DNA of 64,000 bases from Lacticaseibacillus manihotivorans DSM 13343 = JCM 12514 (GCF_001435035.1 NZ_AZEU01000018.1:57750-121749), one strand, 5' to 3'. Counted from the stretch's first letter, positions 27,085 through 35,868 are shown. A program made the numbers and translations. Notes: generated by a model not told the origin, from the sequence alone.

Positions 27085-27450
27085 TTAGTCTTCGCATTCT
27101 TCGTCAGAGATCCAGTCGTCACCCCAAGCATGGGCCGCTTGTAAAACTGGGGCTAAGGCTTCACCTTTATCAGTGAGGACGTATTCGATCAAAGAAGAGT
27201 TCTCGTGAGTCACGCGGTTGATCAAACCTTCTTGTTCCAATTCCTTCAAACGTTCAACTAAGACGCGATCGGAGCATTTGATGATGGTTTGGGCGATGTC
27301 CTTGAAGCGAGATGCGCCATTGGTCAATAAGACTTCCAAGATCATGCCGTTCCACTTTTTGCCTAAGATCTTGAAGCTTTCAGTAAACTTCGGGCAAAGC
27401 GAGTGTTTACGGGTATTGGTACAATTGCTAGTTGCTACTGTTGTTTCCAT
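27085..27450 (-). CDS. HxlR family transcriptional regulator
   Basis: A 121-aa winged-helix protein. The HxlR signature is clear: CPKFTESFKILGKKWNGMILEVLLTNGASRFKDIA, then RVLVERLKELEQEGLINR. The conserved N-terminal Cys before PKF and another Cys eight residues earlier could sense redox or electrophiles, as in HypR/YodB relatives. The ATG at 27450 lies six bases behind GAGGTG, better spaced than the ATG one codon earlier. Two palindromes in its promoter suggest autoregulation. No target gene is adjacent. Confidence 0.88.
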   Translation of the reverse strand: METTVATSNCTNTRKHSLCPKFTESFKILGKKWNGMILEVLLTNGASRFKDIAQTIIKCSDRVLVERLKELEQEGLINRVTHENSSLIEYVLTDKGEALAPVLQAAHAWGDDWISDEECED

Positions 27451-27469
27451 CATGGTCACCTCATAAAAT

Positions 27470-27507
27470 AGTGTTTTACACACTTACCTTTGTATAGTAT
27501 CACTATA
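27470..27507 (-). promoter_or_regulatory. Promoter and operator region of hxlR
   Basis: Two inverted repeats lie in tandem: AGTGT-TTTAC-ACACT (27470-27484) and TATAGT-ATC-ACTATA (27493-27507). The second contains the likely -10 TATAGT, with TTGCAT about 16 bp upstream on the minus strand. Their spacing and symmetry suit a dimeric HxlR repressor. Confidence 0.55.
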
Positions 27508-27557
27508 ACGCAACCACAGAAAAATGCAACTTATTCGGCTAATTTAATGATAGCAAA

Positions 27558-27590
27558 TTAAAAAGGCCCAGCCACAAGTGACTAGACCTC
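27558..27590 (-). terminator. Terminator of the HD-domain gene
   Basis: AGGTCTAGTCAC pairs with GTGGCTGGGCCT through several G-U pairs, followed by five T on the minus strand. Confidence 0.7.
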
Positions 27591-27606
27591 AGACGATTGA
27601 CTTGTT

Positions 27607-28107
27607 TTAGGCCTTATTCAGGCGGTGTGCTAACGGGTGGCGCATTTTATGCAACATTGGGACCACAACTTCGTCCATCGCCGCATAATCATCCACTAAC
27701 GACACCACGAAGCTTTCTTTATACTTCGGCAATGCCAAGGTCGCCCCCCACATATGCTTGATGATGATGTCTTTTTCCATCGGCGTTAGATCCGTCAACT
27801 TCTCCGCGTTGCGCAAAGCGATGCGCGGGTGGATGTAGGCATGGGTGCCTAAATCGAACTTAGTCACCCGCCAGTCATAATAAAACAAGTCATGCAACAG
27901 ACCTGCTCGAGCGAGTGCGCGAACATTCAAATGCCACTTCTTGCCCAGCAAATAGCTTTGGTAAGAAACGCTGATACAGTGAGTCAGACGATCAGAATAA
28001 TGGTGCTGCGTGTAGTTGGCGAGTTTTTGCACGGCAGGTTGTGCCAGCAAGTCGTCAACATAGCTGCGATATTCCGCGTCTTGAGTCCAATCAAGCTTAG
28101 TGCTCAT
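27607..28107 (-). CDS. HD-domain phosphohydrolase family protein
   Basis: A 166-aa protein with metal ligands of an HD domain: a His in DRLTHCISVSY, the HD pair in RAGLLHDLFYYDW, a His in KHMWGATLALP, and a late Asp in VSLVDDYAAMDE. The family hydrolyses phosphate esters, often nucleotides; the substrate here is unknown. In lactobacilli it frequently neighbours the SpoU methylase and acylphosphatase genes, as here. The ATG follows an AGAAGGGGC site. Confidence 0.85.
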   Translation of the reverse strand: MSTKLDWTQDAEYRSYVDDLLAQPAVQKLANYTQHHYSDRLTHCISVSYQSYLLGKKWHLNVRALARAGLLHDLFYYDWRVTKFDLGTHAYIHPRIALRNAEKLTDLTPMEKDIIIKHMWGATLALPKYKESFVVSLVDDYAAMDEVVVPMLHKMRHPLAHRLNKA

Positions 28108-28192
28108 TCAAAAGCCCCTTCTATGCGGTAATTGTTCAACACGCATTCATTATAACAGGTCTATTTTAATTTGGTAGCTAGTTTACATATTC

Positions 28193-28951
28193 TTAAGCAG
28201 TTAAGTGGAACATCACCACAGCCGCTGCGATCGCGACATTCAACGATTCGGCTGAACCTTTGATCGGGATGTACAAGTTCGTATCCGTTTCTTCAAGCAA
28301 CGCCTTGTCCATGCCATTGCCTTCATTACCGACGATCAAGGCAAAATTGTCGCGTGGTTCGACGTCGCGATAAGACTTGGCATTGACATTCAATTCCGTC
28401 CCGAAAACTGGCATGCCAGCAGTTTGCAGATCCTTGATCACCCCGTTCAATGGCGCTTGGGTGATGTTGACATGGAACTGGCTGCCTTGCATGGCGCGCA
28501 AGACTTTGGGATTGAACGGATCTGCTGTGCCGTTGCCAAAAACCACTTGATGGATCCCAGCCGCGTCGGCAGTCCGGACCAAGGTCCCAACATTACCAGG
28601 ATCTTGAATGCCGTCTAATAACAAGTATTGCCCGCTCAATTGTTCAGGCAACGAGCCAAGCTCGCGCGGCATAATGGCAAAAATACCTTGTGGCGTTGGC
28701 GTTTCAGCTAAATGCTTGGCCACTTCTGGGCTGATTTCGGTGATCAATTCATAAAAAGGCCGCAATTCGCGTTCTTCGATGAATTTTTCCGTCGCGTAGA
28801 TCCGGCGTGGGGTTTGCCCAGATTTGATTGCTTCTTGGACCAAATGCCAGCCTTCCAACAAATAAGCGTCGCCGCCTTTTTGATATTTTTTAACCGTTAA
28901 TTTCTTGGCGGCTTTGATGTGTTCGTTTTTTGGTGATGCAATGTATTCCAT
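28193..28951 (-). CDS. TrmH/SpoU family RNA 2'-O-methyltransferase
   Basis: A 252-aa SPOUT enzyme. The N-terminal substrate-binding domain (IASPKNEHIKAAKKL) precedes the knotted SAM-binding domain. Motif 1 is GNVGTLVRTADAAG, motif 2 ALIVGNEGNGM, and motif 3 IPIKGSAESLNVAIAAAVVMF. It resembles Bacillus YsgA, thought to methylate 23S rRNA. The start at 28951 (MEYIASPK) has AGGAGGG upstream. It diverges from the acylphosphatase gene. Confidence 0.92.
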   Translation of the reverse strand: MEYIASPKNEHIKAAKKLTVKKYQKGGDAYLLEGWHLVQEAIKSGQTPRRIYATEKFIEERELRPFYELITEISPEVAKHLAETPTPQGIFAIMPRELGSLPEQLSGQYLLLDGIQDPGNVGTLVRTADAAGIHQVVFGNGTADPFNPKVLRAMQGSQFHVNITQAPLNGVIKDLQTAGMPVFGTELNVNAKSYRDVEPRDNFALIVGNEGNGMDKALLEETDTNLYIPIKGSAESLNVAIAAAVVMFHLTA

Positions 28952-29025
28952 AATGACCCTCCTCAGGTTTCTTCTTGAGTATAACAGTCTTGTGGTTGTG
29001 ATAAAATAGGCTTGGAGGGTTCGCA

Positions 29026-29307
29026 ATGGTAGAAATTACAAAATCAATGCGCGTCACTGGCATGGTGCAAGGCGTCGGCTTTCGCTGGATGACTAAGCGC
29101 GTCGCTGATCAATTAAAAATCCGCGGCTTTGTCCAAAATCTTTGGGATGGCTCGGTGTATATCGAAGCGCAAGGCCCGGCGTTGAATATGGCCAAGTTTG
29201 CTGCCGCCGTCAAAGCCAGCCCAACGCCTAGTGGTCGCGTGGCAACTTACGAAGAACACGTGCTGGATAAGGACTTCCCTTATGACGAGTTTCAAGTCAA
29301 GTATTGA
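29026..29307 (+). CDS. acyP: Acylphosphatase
   Basis: A 93-aa enzyme that hydrolyses carboxyl-phosphate bonds. The phosphate loop GMVQGVGFRW holds the catalytic Arg, and GFVQNLWDGSVYIEAQGP holds the catalytic Asn. Length and fold are typical. Start: ATG with GGAGGGTTCGCA. The yidC promoter begins within its last codon. Confidence 0.95.
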   Translation: MVEITKSMRVTGMVQGVGFRWMTKRVADQLKIRGFVQNLWDGSVYIEAQGPALNMAKFAAAVKASPTPSGRVATYEEHVLDKDFPYDEFQVKY

Positions 29308-29332
29308 AACCCGCGGCCCTGTCAAGTATAGT
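29304..29332 (+). promoter_or_regulatory. Promoter of yidC
   Basis: -35 TTGAAA (29304-29309), 17-bp spacer, -10 TATAGT (29327-29332). The -35 overlaps the acyP stop. Confidence 0.7.
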
Positions 29333-29364
29333 TATTGGCAGTAACGGATGAAGGGATAGACAAC

Positions 29365-30339
29365 ATGCATAGAATAAAAAAATGGGCGACACTGGGTGGC
29401 ATCGCCAGCTTAGGGTTGTTTTTAACGGCTTGTAAGCAACAAGCGACATCTGGCACCATGAAGCCACCAACAGGATTTTTCGGGATGTTTTACAACATTA
29501 TCGGCAAACCTTTGCAACACTTGATGGAATGGATTGCCCAAGGTTTAAACAACCCTAACGGCTATGGGATCGCCATCTTGTTGATCACCTTGGTCGTGCG
29601 TTTGGTCTTATTGCCTGCCATGCTCAACCAACAACGCAATATGACCGCCAGCCAAGAAAAACAAAAGATTTTAAAACCGCAACTGGACATCATTCAAAAG
29701 CAAATGAAAAAGCCTGGTATCACTCAGGAAGAAACCATGCGCTTAAACCAAATGATGCAAGAAGTTTACAAGAAAAACGGCACCAGCATGATCCCGTCCA
29801 TGGGTTGCTTGACTTTGCTGATCCAACTGCCAATTTTCTCAGGTTTGTATCAAGCCGTGGCCTACTCCCCTGAAATCTCCAAGAGTACCTTCTTTGGGAT
29901 TCAGTTAGGACACTCTAGTTTGATCATCACCTTTGCCGCAACGGCCTTCTACTTGGTGCAAAGTTGGGTGATGCTGCAAGGCGTCGCGCCTGAACAACGC
30001 AAGGCGATGCAAACCAGCGCCTTGATCTCCCCGATCATGACTTTCGTGTTCTGTTTGATGTATAACGCCGGCTTAGGGCTTTACTTCTTGGCTGGTGGGG
30101 TGATCATCATGATTCAACAATTGATCGTCACTTACATCATCACGCCAAACATCCGCAAACGCTTGGATGCGGAAATGGAAAAGAACCCACCAGTGATCGT
30201 GGTGGATGAACACACCTTCGATGCTCCTGTTGAACCTGCTGTGTCCGCGCCACTTGATCCAGCCAAACCAGGCATCACGAAAAATAATCGTAATTCCGGT
30301 AAGCAAAACCGTAACGCCGGGAAACAACATCGTCATTAA
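29365..30339 (+). CDS. yidC: Membrane protein insertase YidC (SpoIIIJ/Oxa1 type)
   Basis: A 324-aa lipoprotein insertase. The signal peptide ends in lipobox LTAC. Core transmembrane segments include ALLITLVVRLVLLPAML, with the conserved hydrophilic-groove Arg in its middle, and IPSMGCLTLLIQLPIFSGLYQAV. The tail is rich in Asn, Arg and His (NRNSGKQNRNAGKQHRH), a ribosome-binding type of tail. Start at 29365 (MHRIKKW) with AAGGGA upstream. The upstream extension of the frame is not used. Confidence 0.95.
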   Translation: MHRIKKWATLGGIASLGLFLTACKQQATSGTMKPPTGFFGMFYNIIGKPLQHLMEWIAQGLNNPNGYGIAILLITLVVRLVLLPAMLNQQRNMTASQEKQKILKPQLDIIQKQMKKPGITQEETMRLNQMMQEVYKKNGTSMIPSMGCLTLLIQLPIFSGLYQAVAYSPEISKSTFFGIQLGHSSLIITFAATAFYLVQSWVMLQGVAPEQRKAMQTSALISPIMTFVFCLMYNAGLGLYFLAGGVIIMIQQLIVTYIITPNIRKRLDAEMEKNPPVIVVDEHTFDAPVEPAVSAPLDPAKPGITKNNRNSGKQNRNAGKQHRH

Positions 30340-30348
30340 CCACGGAAA

Positions 30349-30386
30349 CGCCTCGTCGAAATTGTAATCGACGAGGCGCTTTTTTA
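30349..30386. terminator. Bidirectional terminator between yidC and the GATase gene
   Basis: CGCCTCGTCGA / TCGACGAGGCG hairpin with six T to the right. The convergent gene ends within the T-run. Confidence 0.88.
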
Positions 30387-31055
30387 TTTTCTTTCCGTGA
30401 TAAAGTCCAAGATCTCGAAAATGGCCTGTTGGTTTTCAACCGGGACTGGTCGCTTCAAAATATCCTCCGCAGTTTGTCCAAGTACTGACCCTTCTAGGTA
30501 TGGATAGTCATTGACCACCATTTCTCTGACGTTATCCGCCAACGCTTCGAGGTGAAATTGCAATCCGACAATGTGATGACCCAGCACAAAGCCTTGATTC
30601 TTCACAGCGTCACTAGAATAAAGCAATTCTGCACTTTCAGGGATCTCAAACATTTCTTCATGCCAATGTAAAGGTGTCAACTGCTCAGGAAGGCCTGCAA
30701 TGGCGTGACTTCGCAAGTACACTGGTGCCCACCCAACTTCTTTAGCTGGCGCTTTAGACACAGGATAACCCAAGGCCTTGGTGATCTGTTGCGCCCCAAA
30801 ACAAGCGCCAAGCATCGGCTTATCGGCATCGAGCAAGGTTTGAATCAGCTCTCGTTCTTGCAAGATCCACGGCAAGTCATCATTAGGGCTCATCGGCCCT
30901 CCTAATAACACCAAGACATCTGTCTCATCGGCAGTCGGGATTTGGCCAAATTGGTAAGGATGGTAGACAAACGTTTGATGTCCTCGCGCCTGGGTCCAAG
31001 TCAAAATCGCGCCAGGCCCTTCATTTGGTGTGTGCTGTAAAATATTAATGCGCAT
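30384..31055 (-). CDS. Class I glutamine amidotransferase-like protein
   Basis: A 223-aa GATase1 domain protein. Nucleophile Cys lies in LGACFGAQQITKALG and catalytic His in VGLQFHLEA, with a Glu two residues later, so the triad looks intact. VLVLLGGPMSPND is the oxyanion segment. No synthase domain is attached or adjacent. It belongs with the stand-alone GuaA-like hydrolases that include gamma-glutamyl peptidases; the substrate is unknown. The start at 31055 (MRINILQ) has AAGGGT upstream. Confidence 0.85.
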   Translation of the reverse strand: MRINILQHTPNEGPGAILTWTQARGHQTFVYHPYQFGQIPTADETDVLVLLGGPMSPNDDLPWILQERELIQTLLDADKPMLGACFGAQQITKALGYPVSKAPAKEVGWAPVYLRSHAIAGLPEQLTPLHWHEEMFEIPESAELLYSSDAVKNQGFVLGHHIVGLQFHLEALADNVREMVVNDYPYLEGSVLGQTAEDILKRPVPVENQQAIFEILDFITERK

Positions 31056-31283
31056 AGTACCCTTTCCACACTGTTCAGTGTCATCGGCAATTTGATCCGG
31101 CACCGCCGACAAGTGCCCTTAATGAGAGTCAGTATACCCGCTTCCAGCAGACGAATCAAACGAGATCGACTGCAACGCACTCAAGCAAAAGACTTTTGCG
31201 AGCGTGTTGTCTCAATTGAAAAAAGTGGCGTGGCGTGAAGCAAAATGATTGCAGCCCATCACTTCTCTTCCCAAAGACATAGA

Positions 31284-31415
31284 CTGGACAACGTCGAGCT
31301 TTTCGAAGCAACGCACCGACGGCTTGCTACGCTCAATTGGTCGAGCAAAAAGCCGCTAAACTAATTGAGCTAGGCTACCCGCATTGCTGAGGGCGCTTCG
31401 AAAAGCTCTGGGCAC
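31284..31415 (-). repeat. Family-2 hairpin unit c, behind the tuf terminator
   Basis: On the minus strand it begins at the T-tract of the tuf terminator with GTGCCCAGAG. Next come stem AGCTTTTCGAAGC, loop GCCCTCAGCAATGCGGGTAGCC, an inner stem CTCAATTAG..CAATTGAG, the return GGTGCGTTG, stem GCTTCGAAAAGCT and CTCGACGTTGTCCAG. The 230 bp to its left (31056-31283) hold smaller hairpins (CAACGCACTC..GAGCGTGTTG) and no ORF. Confidence 0.85.
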
Positions 31416-31447
31416 AAAAAAACACCCTGCATAAGCAGAGTGTTCTT
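31416..31447 (-). terminator. Terminator of tuf
   Basis: ACACTCTGCTTATGCAGGGTGT hairpin followed by seven T on the minus strand. Family-2 unit c follows with no gap. Confidence 0.9.
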
Positions 31448-31460
31448 CGTGGCATCGATG

Positions 31461-32651
31461 TTAGTCCATGATTTCGGAAACAACACCGGCACCAACAGTA
31501 CGGCCACCTTCACGAACAGTGAACTTCGTACCTTTTTCGATCGCAACTGGGCTGATCAAATCAACTTCGAAGGTCACGTTATCGCCAGGCATAACCATTT
31601 CTACGCCATCTGGTAATTCGATAACACCGGTAACGTCGGTGGTATGGAAGTAGAATTGTGGACGATAGTTGGAGAAGAATGGCGTATGACGGCCACCTTC
31701 TTCTTTAGTCAAGATATAAACTTCACCCTTGAACTTAGTGTGGAGTTGGATGGAACCTGGCTTAGCTAAAACTTGGCCACGTTCAACTTGGTCGCGGTTA
31801 ACACCACGAAGCAAGACACCAACGTTATCGCCGGCTTCACCAAGATCCAAAGTCTTACGGAACATTTCCAGACCCGTAACAGTGGACTTGATCACGTCTG
31901 GCTTCAAGCCGATGATTTCGACTTCGTCACCGATCTTAACAGTACCACGGTCGATACGACCAGAAGCAACAGTACCACGACCAGTGATAGTGAAGACGTC
32001 TTCGACAGGCATCAAGAATGGCTTGTCAGTATCACGAACTGGAGTTGGGATGTATTCATCAACCGTGTCCATCAATTCCATGATAACTTTTTCTTGTTCT
32101 GGGTCGCCTTCAAGCGCTTTGAGGGCAGAACCACGGAGAACAGGAATATCGTCACCAGGGAAATCGTATTCGGACAAGAGTTCACGAACTTCCATTTCAA
32201 CAAGGTCAGTTAATTCGTCATCATCAACAAGGTCAGTCTTGTTAAGGAAAACGATCAAGTAGTCAACACCAACCTGGCGAGCCAAAAGGATGTGTTCACG
32301 AGTTTGTGGCATTGGGCCATCAGTAGCCGCAACAACCAAAATCGCACCGTCCATTTGAGCAGCACCGGTAATCATGTTCTTAACGTAGTCCGCGTGCCCA
32401 GGGGCATCGATATGCGCATAGTGGCGCTTTTCGGTTTCGTATTCAACGTGCGCGGTGTTGATTGTGATACCACGTTCTTTTTCTTCAGGGGCAGCATCGA
32501 TAGATGCGTAATCTTGCGCTTTAGCAAGACCCTTTTCGGAAAGTACCTTGGTGATAGCCGCGGTCAGAGTAGTCTTACCGTGGTCAACGTGCCCAATCGT
32601 ACCAATGTTTACGTGGGGCTTAGTGCGTTCATAGTGTTCTTTTTCAGCCAT
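31461..32651 (-). CDS. tuf: Elongation factor Tu
   Basis: A 396-aa GTPase that delivers aminoacyl-tRNA to the ribosome. All G motifs are visible: [25 protein letters not shown] and RGSALKAL. Domains 2 and 3 follow, ending in the conserved GVVSEIMD. The start at 32651 ([11 protein letters not shown]) has AGGAGGTTCG upstream. It is a single gene with a strong promoter and terminator and is expected to be among the most highly expressed. Confidence 0.98.
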   Translation of the reverse strand: MAEKEHYERTKPHVNIGTIGHVDHGKTTLTAAITKVLSEKGLAKAQDYASIDAAPEEKERGITINTAHVEYETEKRHYAHIDAPGHADYVKNMITGAAQMDGAILVVAATDGPMPQTREHILLARQVGVDYLIVFLNKTDLVDDDELTDLVEMEVRELLSEYDFPGDDIPVLRGSALKALEGDPEQEKVIMELMDTVDEYIPTPVRDTDKPFLMPVEDVFTITGRGTVASGRIDRGTVKIGDEVEIIGLKPDVIKSTVTGLEMFRKTLDLGEAGDNVGVLLRGVNRDQVERGQVLAKPGSIQLHTKFKGEVYILTKEEGGRHTPFFSNYRPQFYFHTTDVTGVIELPDGVEMVMPGDNVTFEVDLISPVAIEKGTKFTVREGGRTVGAGVVSEIMD

Positions 32652-32718
32652 GAAAAAACGAACCTCCTGTATTTTTGTGCAAAGTGACATAGCATACGCC
32701 ATGTATACTCTACGTTAT

Positions 32719-32747
32719 AGTGTACTACATTCACGCCGAATCTCCAA
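32719..32747 (-). promoter_or_regulatory. Promoter of tuf
   Basis: Minus strand: -35 TTGGAG (32742-32747), 17-bp spacer, -10 TACACT (32719-32724), giving a leader of about 60 nt. Confidence 0.65.
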
Positions 32748-32855
32748 AGGGAAAATTTCGGCTGGAAATGAATTCCGAAAATGATTATATCTAGAATCCA
32801 CGACTTTGTAAAGGCATAGCGTCAAGTTTTTTTCATTTACAGCAAAATCCCGTCA

Positions 32856-33770
32856 TTATGCCATATCCATTAACTTGCCTGTTTGTTGTTGGAGCCAATT
32901 GAATAAGGCTCGCTCGGCTGGGGTCACCGTGTTTGATTCTTGATGCAAGTAACTGGCGGCAAAATGTTTCGGATCATCGATTGCCTTGTCGATAAATGGA
33001 TATAAATATCCTAATTCAAAGCGCAGGGTTTCAACCGTTGCCTTCATCAGTTCGGGATCATTCAGCCCGATTTGCAGCTGAACTTGATTTAACACTGCCA
33101 GCAACGTCGGGTCACTTAACACCCCTGGCAAAACGTTTGGAACCACGGTGCCTTGGGTTTGATAGCCGAGGACTTGCACTTCACGGTCATCCCCCACTGC
33201 CGTCAGTGCATCTAATAAGCTGATGCGCACTGCGGGATGAACATCAGGATCGACTAAATTTGTTGCCGCCGATGCCATCAGCTGTGCTTTTGGCAAACGC
33301 CCCAGTGATTGCAACATGCTTTCTTGCTCATGCGCCGAGAAACCGCCTAAGTGGCGCAATTGCTTGGCCAAATCATTAATTTCATCAGCGTGAGCGGCAA
33401 GGTCTTTGGCTTCGGCAGTTTCGATGCGCGTTTGAATTTCCGCTTTTTGCGTCGGTGCCACATGATGTAACACCGCCCAGGCAAAGCGATAATCTGGTAA
33501 CGCCAACAGCGTGTCGTAAATCGTGGTGGTACCAATTTCAGAGCTTAAGAAATCTTCCATGTACTCAGATAAGTATGCAACAGCTTCTTGCGGTTGTTTC
33601 AACCCATTTTCTGCCGCCACTAATAATTTCGCCACTTCAAAATCAGGGGCTTCTTTGAAGGCTTTTTCTAAATGAGCCACAGCACTGGCATAGTTTTCAC
33701 TATGCAAGGCCCGTGTCCCTAAAATTAAATGCCGACTCGAGTTGTTTGGCATGGTCACAACTTTTCCCAA
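32856..33770 (-). CDS. Tetratricopeptide-repeat-like protein, unknown function
   Basis: A 304-aa, largely helical cytoplasmic protein. The first ~80 residues form TPR-like helix pairs (LGTRALHSENYASAVAHLEKAFKEAPDFEVAKLLVAAE). The rest is helical and acidic, with no enzymatic motif. I place the start at a TTG (33770) because AAAGGAG lies eight bases upstream. The ATG at 33752 (MPNNSSRH) has no comparable site but is possible. It lies behind rnjB on the same strand, separated by a stem-loop without a U-tract. Confidence 0.75.
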   Translation of the reverse strand: MGKVVTMPNNSSRHLILGTRALHSENYASAVAHLEKAFKEAPDFEVAKLLVAAENGLKQPQEAVAYLSEYMEDFLSSEIGTTTIYDTLLALPDYRFAWAVLHHVAPTQKAEIQTRIETAEAKDLAAHADEINDLAKQLRHLGGFSAHEQESMLQSLGRLPKAQLMASAATNLVDPDVHPAVRISLLDALTAVGDDREVQVLGYQTQGTVVPNVLPGVLSDPTLLAVLNQVQLQIGLNDPELMKATVETLRFELGYLYPFIDKAIDDPKHFAASYLHQESNTVTPAERALFNWLQQQTGKLMDMA

Positions 33771-33806
33771 AACCGAGACTCCTTTCAATTTTCCCTTACT
33801 AGTGCG

Positions 33807-33845
33807 CAACAGCACCACCGAGCGATAGGCTCAGCAGTGCTGTTG
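33807..33845 (-). other. Intergenic stem-loop between rnjB and the TPR gene
   Basis: CAACAGCAC / GTGCTGTTG with inner CTGAGCC..GGCTCAG-like pairing, giving a long GC-rich hairpin. No U-tract follows, so it is not a classical terminator. It may protect the rnjB 3' end or mark a processing site. Confidence 0.55.
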
Positions 33846-33850
33846 ACGGA

Positions 33851-35533
33851 TTATTGGCGCTTGGCGCTGTTTTGGTTAACTTCCATGATCACAGGCAAGA
33901 TCACCGGACGGCGCTTGGTTTGATCAAATAAGAAGTGGCTCAAATCATCGCGAACAGCTTGTTTCAAAGTGCTCCAATCAAATTCTTTATGATCGAGGTT
34001 CTTTTGGATCGATTCCGTGACCAATTTGGCAGATTCTTGCAAAAGGTCTTTGGATGTCTTCATGTAAACAAACCCACGAGATTGAATCTTGGGATGGGCG
34101 ACGACTTTCTTCTTTTTGCGGTCGATAGTGACCACCGCAATAAAGATCCCGTCTTCTGCTAACATCTTGCGGTCGCGCAACACAATGTTGCCGATATCGC
34201 CAACCCCGATGCCATCGATCATGGTGTTGCCAGCATCCACGTGTCCTGCATTGTGCATCTTGCCTTTTTCAATGGACAAAATGTCGCCCATGGCAGGAAT
34301 GAAAATGTGAGAATAAGGAATGCCGACTTCATGCGCGATTTCAGCGTGCGCGGCCAGCAAGCGGTATTCACCGATCACAGGCACCACAAACTTAGGCCGC
34401 AACAAGTTGAGCATTAATTGCAAGTCTTGCTTGTTGGCGTGACCGGAAGCATGCAAGGTATCGCTGACGGTTTTGACTTCCCCACCAGCGCGGTAGATCA
34501 AGTCTTTGGTTTTGGCCGCCATGGTTTCCATCGCATGCGAAATCGTGGTGGTGATGAACACCAAGTCGCCTTCATGAATATGGATCAAGCGATGCTTAGA
34601 GGTCGCCATACGTTGCAAGGACTTCAAAGGTTCGCCCATGCGCCCAGTTTCTAAAATGACGGTTTGTTCTGGGGCCAGTTCTTTGAGGTCTTTGGTCGTC
34701 GCCAAAATGTCGCTGTTTGGCAACTTGATATATTTCATCTTGATGGCCGTTTTAACGATTTTTTGCACATCGCGCCCAGTCAATACCACGCGGCGGTCGT
34801 TAGCAGCAGCTGCATCAAGCACTTGTTGGATCCGTTCAATGTTGGACGCTACACCTGCCACGATAATGCGGCCAGTGTGATATTTGAAGGTTTCTTTAAT
34901 GGTGCCATAAATTTCGCGTTCAGAAGCATTGGTGTAAGGTGATTCTGCATTGGCAGAGTCAGATAACAAAGCCAAAACCCGGTTTTCGCCGATGTGGGCC
35001 AAACGCGCCAAATCAGTGCGATACATTGGGCGCGCACTTTGGTCGAACTTGAAATCGCCAGTGTAGACGATTTGGCCAGCCTGCGTTTGGATGTCGATAC
35101 CCAAACTGCCAGGAATGCTGTGCGTCGTACGGAAGAAAGATACCGACACATTGCCAAAATCGATCACCGACTTTTCGTCGATGACATGGAAATCTTTGAA
35201 CTTCTTGGCATCAGGATGCGAGCTGGTGGTGAGCTTGGCCAAGGCAATGGTCAATTCACTCCCAAACACGGGCACTTGATGTTCCGCCAAAAAGTATGGC
35301 AGCGCCCCGATGGCATCGGCATGGCCGTGAGTCAAGAAGATCCCTGCAATGCGATCGGCATTTTCTTCTAAGTAAGTTAAGTCTGGGATCACAATATCGA
35401 TCCCTAATAATTCGTTGTCAGGATATTTTAACCCAAAATCGACAACAAAAATTTGATCGTCCACTTCGACAGCATACATGTTCTTACCGTTCTCACGCAC
35501 ACCACCGAGGGCAACCAGATTGATTTTCGTCAT
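33851..35533 (-). CDS. rnjB: Ribonuclease J2
   Basis: A 560-aa metallo-beta-lactamase/beta-CASP RNase. The metal motif reads LTHGHADAIG (His69, His71, Asp73): the last His of HxHxDH is Ala, the J2 hallmark, predicting weak or no catalysis. The beta-CASP region and C-terminal dimer domain (RSRGFVYMK, SHFLFDQTKRRPVILPVIMEV) are present. It is 43% of the J1/J2 pair encoded in this window, with rnjA at 58.4 kb; J2 normally works in complex with J1. ATG with TGAGGTGAAACC. It follows rpsO on the same strand. Confidence 0.92.
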   Translation of the reverse strand: MTKINLVALGGVRENGKNMYAVEVDDQIFVVDFGLKYPDNELLGIDIVIPDLTYLEENADRIAGIFLTHGHADAIGALPYFLAEHQVPVFGSELTIALAKLTTSSHPDAKKFKDFHVIDEKSVIDFGNVSVSFFRTTHSIPGSLGIDIQTQAGQIVYTGDFKFDQSARPMYRTDLARLAHIGENRVLALLSDSANAESPYTNASEREIYGTIKETFKYHTGRIIVAGVASNIERIQQVLDAAAANDRRVVLTGRDVQKIVKTAIKMKYIKLPNSDILATTKDLKELAPEQTVILETGRMGEPLKSLQRMATSKHRLIHIHEGDLVFITTTISHAMETMAAKTKDLIYRAGGEVKTVSDTLHASGHANKQDLQLMLNLLRPKFVVPVIGEYRLLAAHAEIAHEVGIPYSHIFIPAMGDILSIEKGKMHNAGHVDAGNTMIDGIGVGDIGNIVLRDRKMLAEDGIFIAVVTIDRKKKKVVAHPKIQSRGFVYMKTSKDLLQESAKLVTESIQKNLDHKEFDWSTLKQAVRDDLSHFLFDQTKRRPVILPVIMEVNQNSAKRQ

Positions 35534-35675
35534 GGTTTCACCTCATATTAAATTATCACCGCATTAATTCGCGGTCACGGTTTTTCCTAACAACTAGTGT
35601 ACCACACCCACATGAGAAAACCTATGCTTGCTGGATGCAAGTGTTTTCGGGAATGAATCGGTCTTTTGCCGGGAA

Positions 35676-35868
35676 TCTTCGTCGAGTTTTGAAAAGCAAC
35701 GCCACTGTGCATTGCTCAGTACACTTCAATAAGCGCTGGACATCGTCGAGCCCTTCAAATCAATGCACCTGCGTCCAGCTTCACGAGCGCATTTGAACCA
35801 TAAACCAGCTCAAATGCGCTCGTGAGGCTAGCCTTGGTGCTAAGCCCGCTTTGAAGTGCTTTGCGCAC
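35676..35868 (-). repeat. Family-2 hairpin unit d with partial unit e, behind the rpsO terminator
   Basis: Unit d (35736-35868), read on the minus strand, starts at the rpsO terminator T-tract: GTGCGCAAAG, stem AGCACTTCAAAGC, loop GGGCTTAGCACCAAGGCTAGCC, inner stem CACGAGCGCATTTGA..TCAAATGCGCTCGTG, return GGTGCATTG, stem ATTTGAAGGGCT, then CTCGACGATGTCCAG. A second, partial unit follows (35676-35741) with only the right half, GCGTTG-CTTTTCAAAACT-CGACGAAG. The remaining gap to rnjB shows nothing else clear. Confidence 0.85.

Noticed and set aside
33851..35533. Defective RNase J because the metal motif is HGHADA
   Set aside because: Loss of the last His is normal for RNase J2, and a complete RNase J1 is present at 58375-60057.
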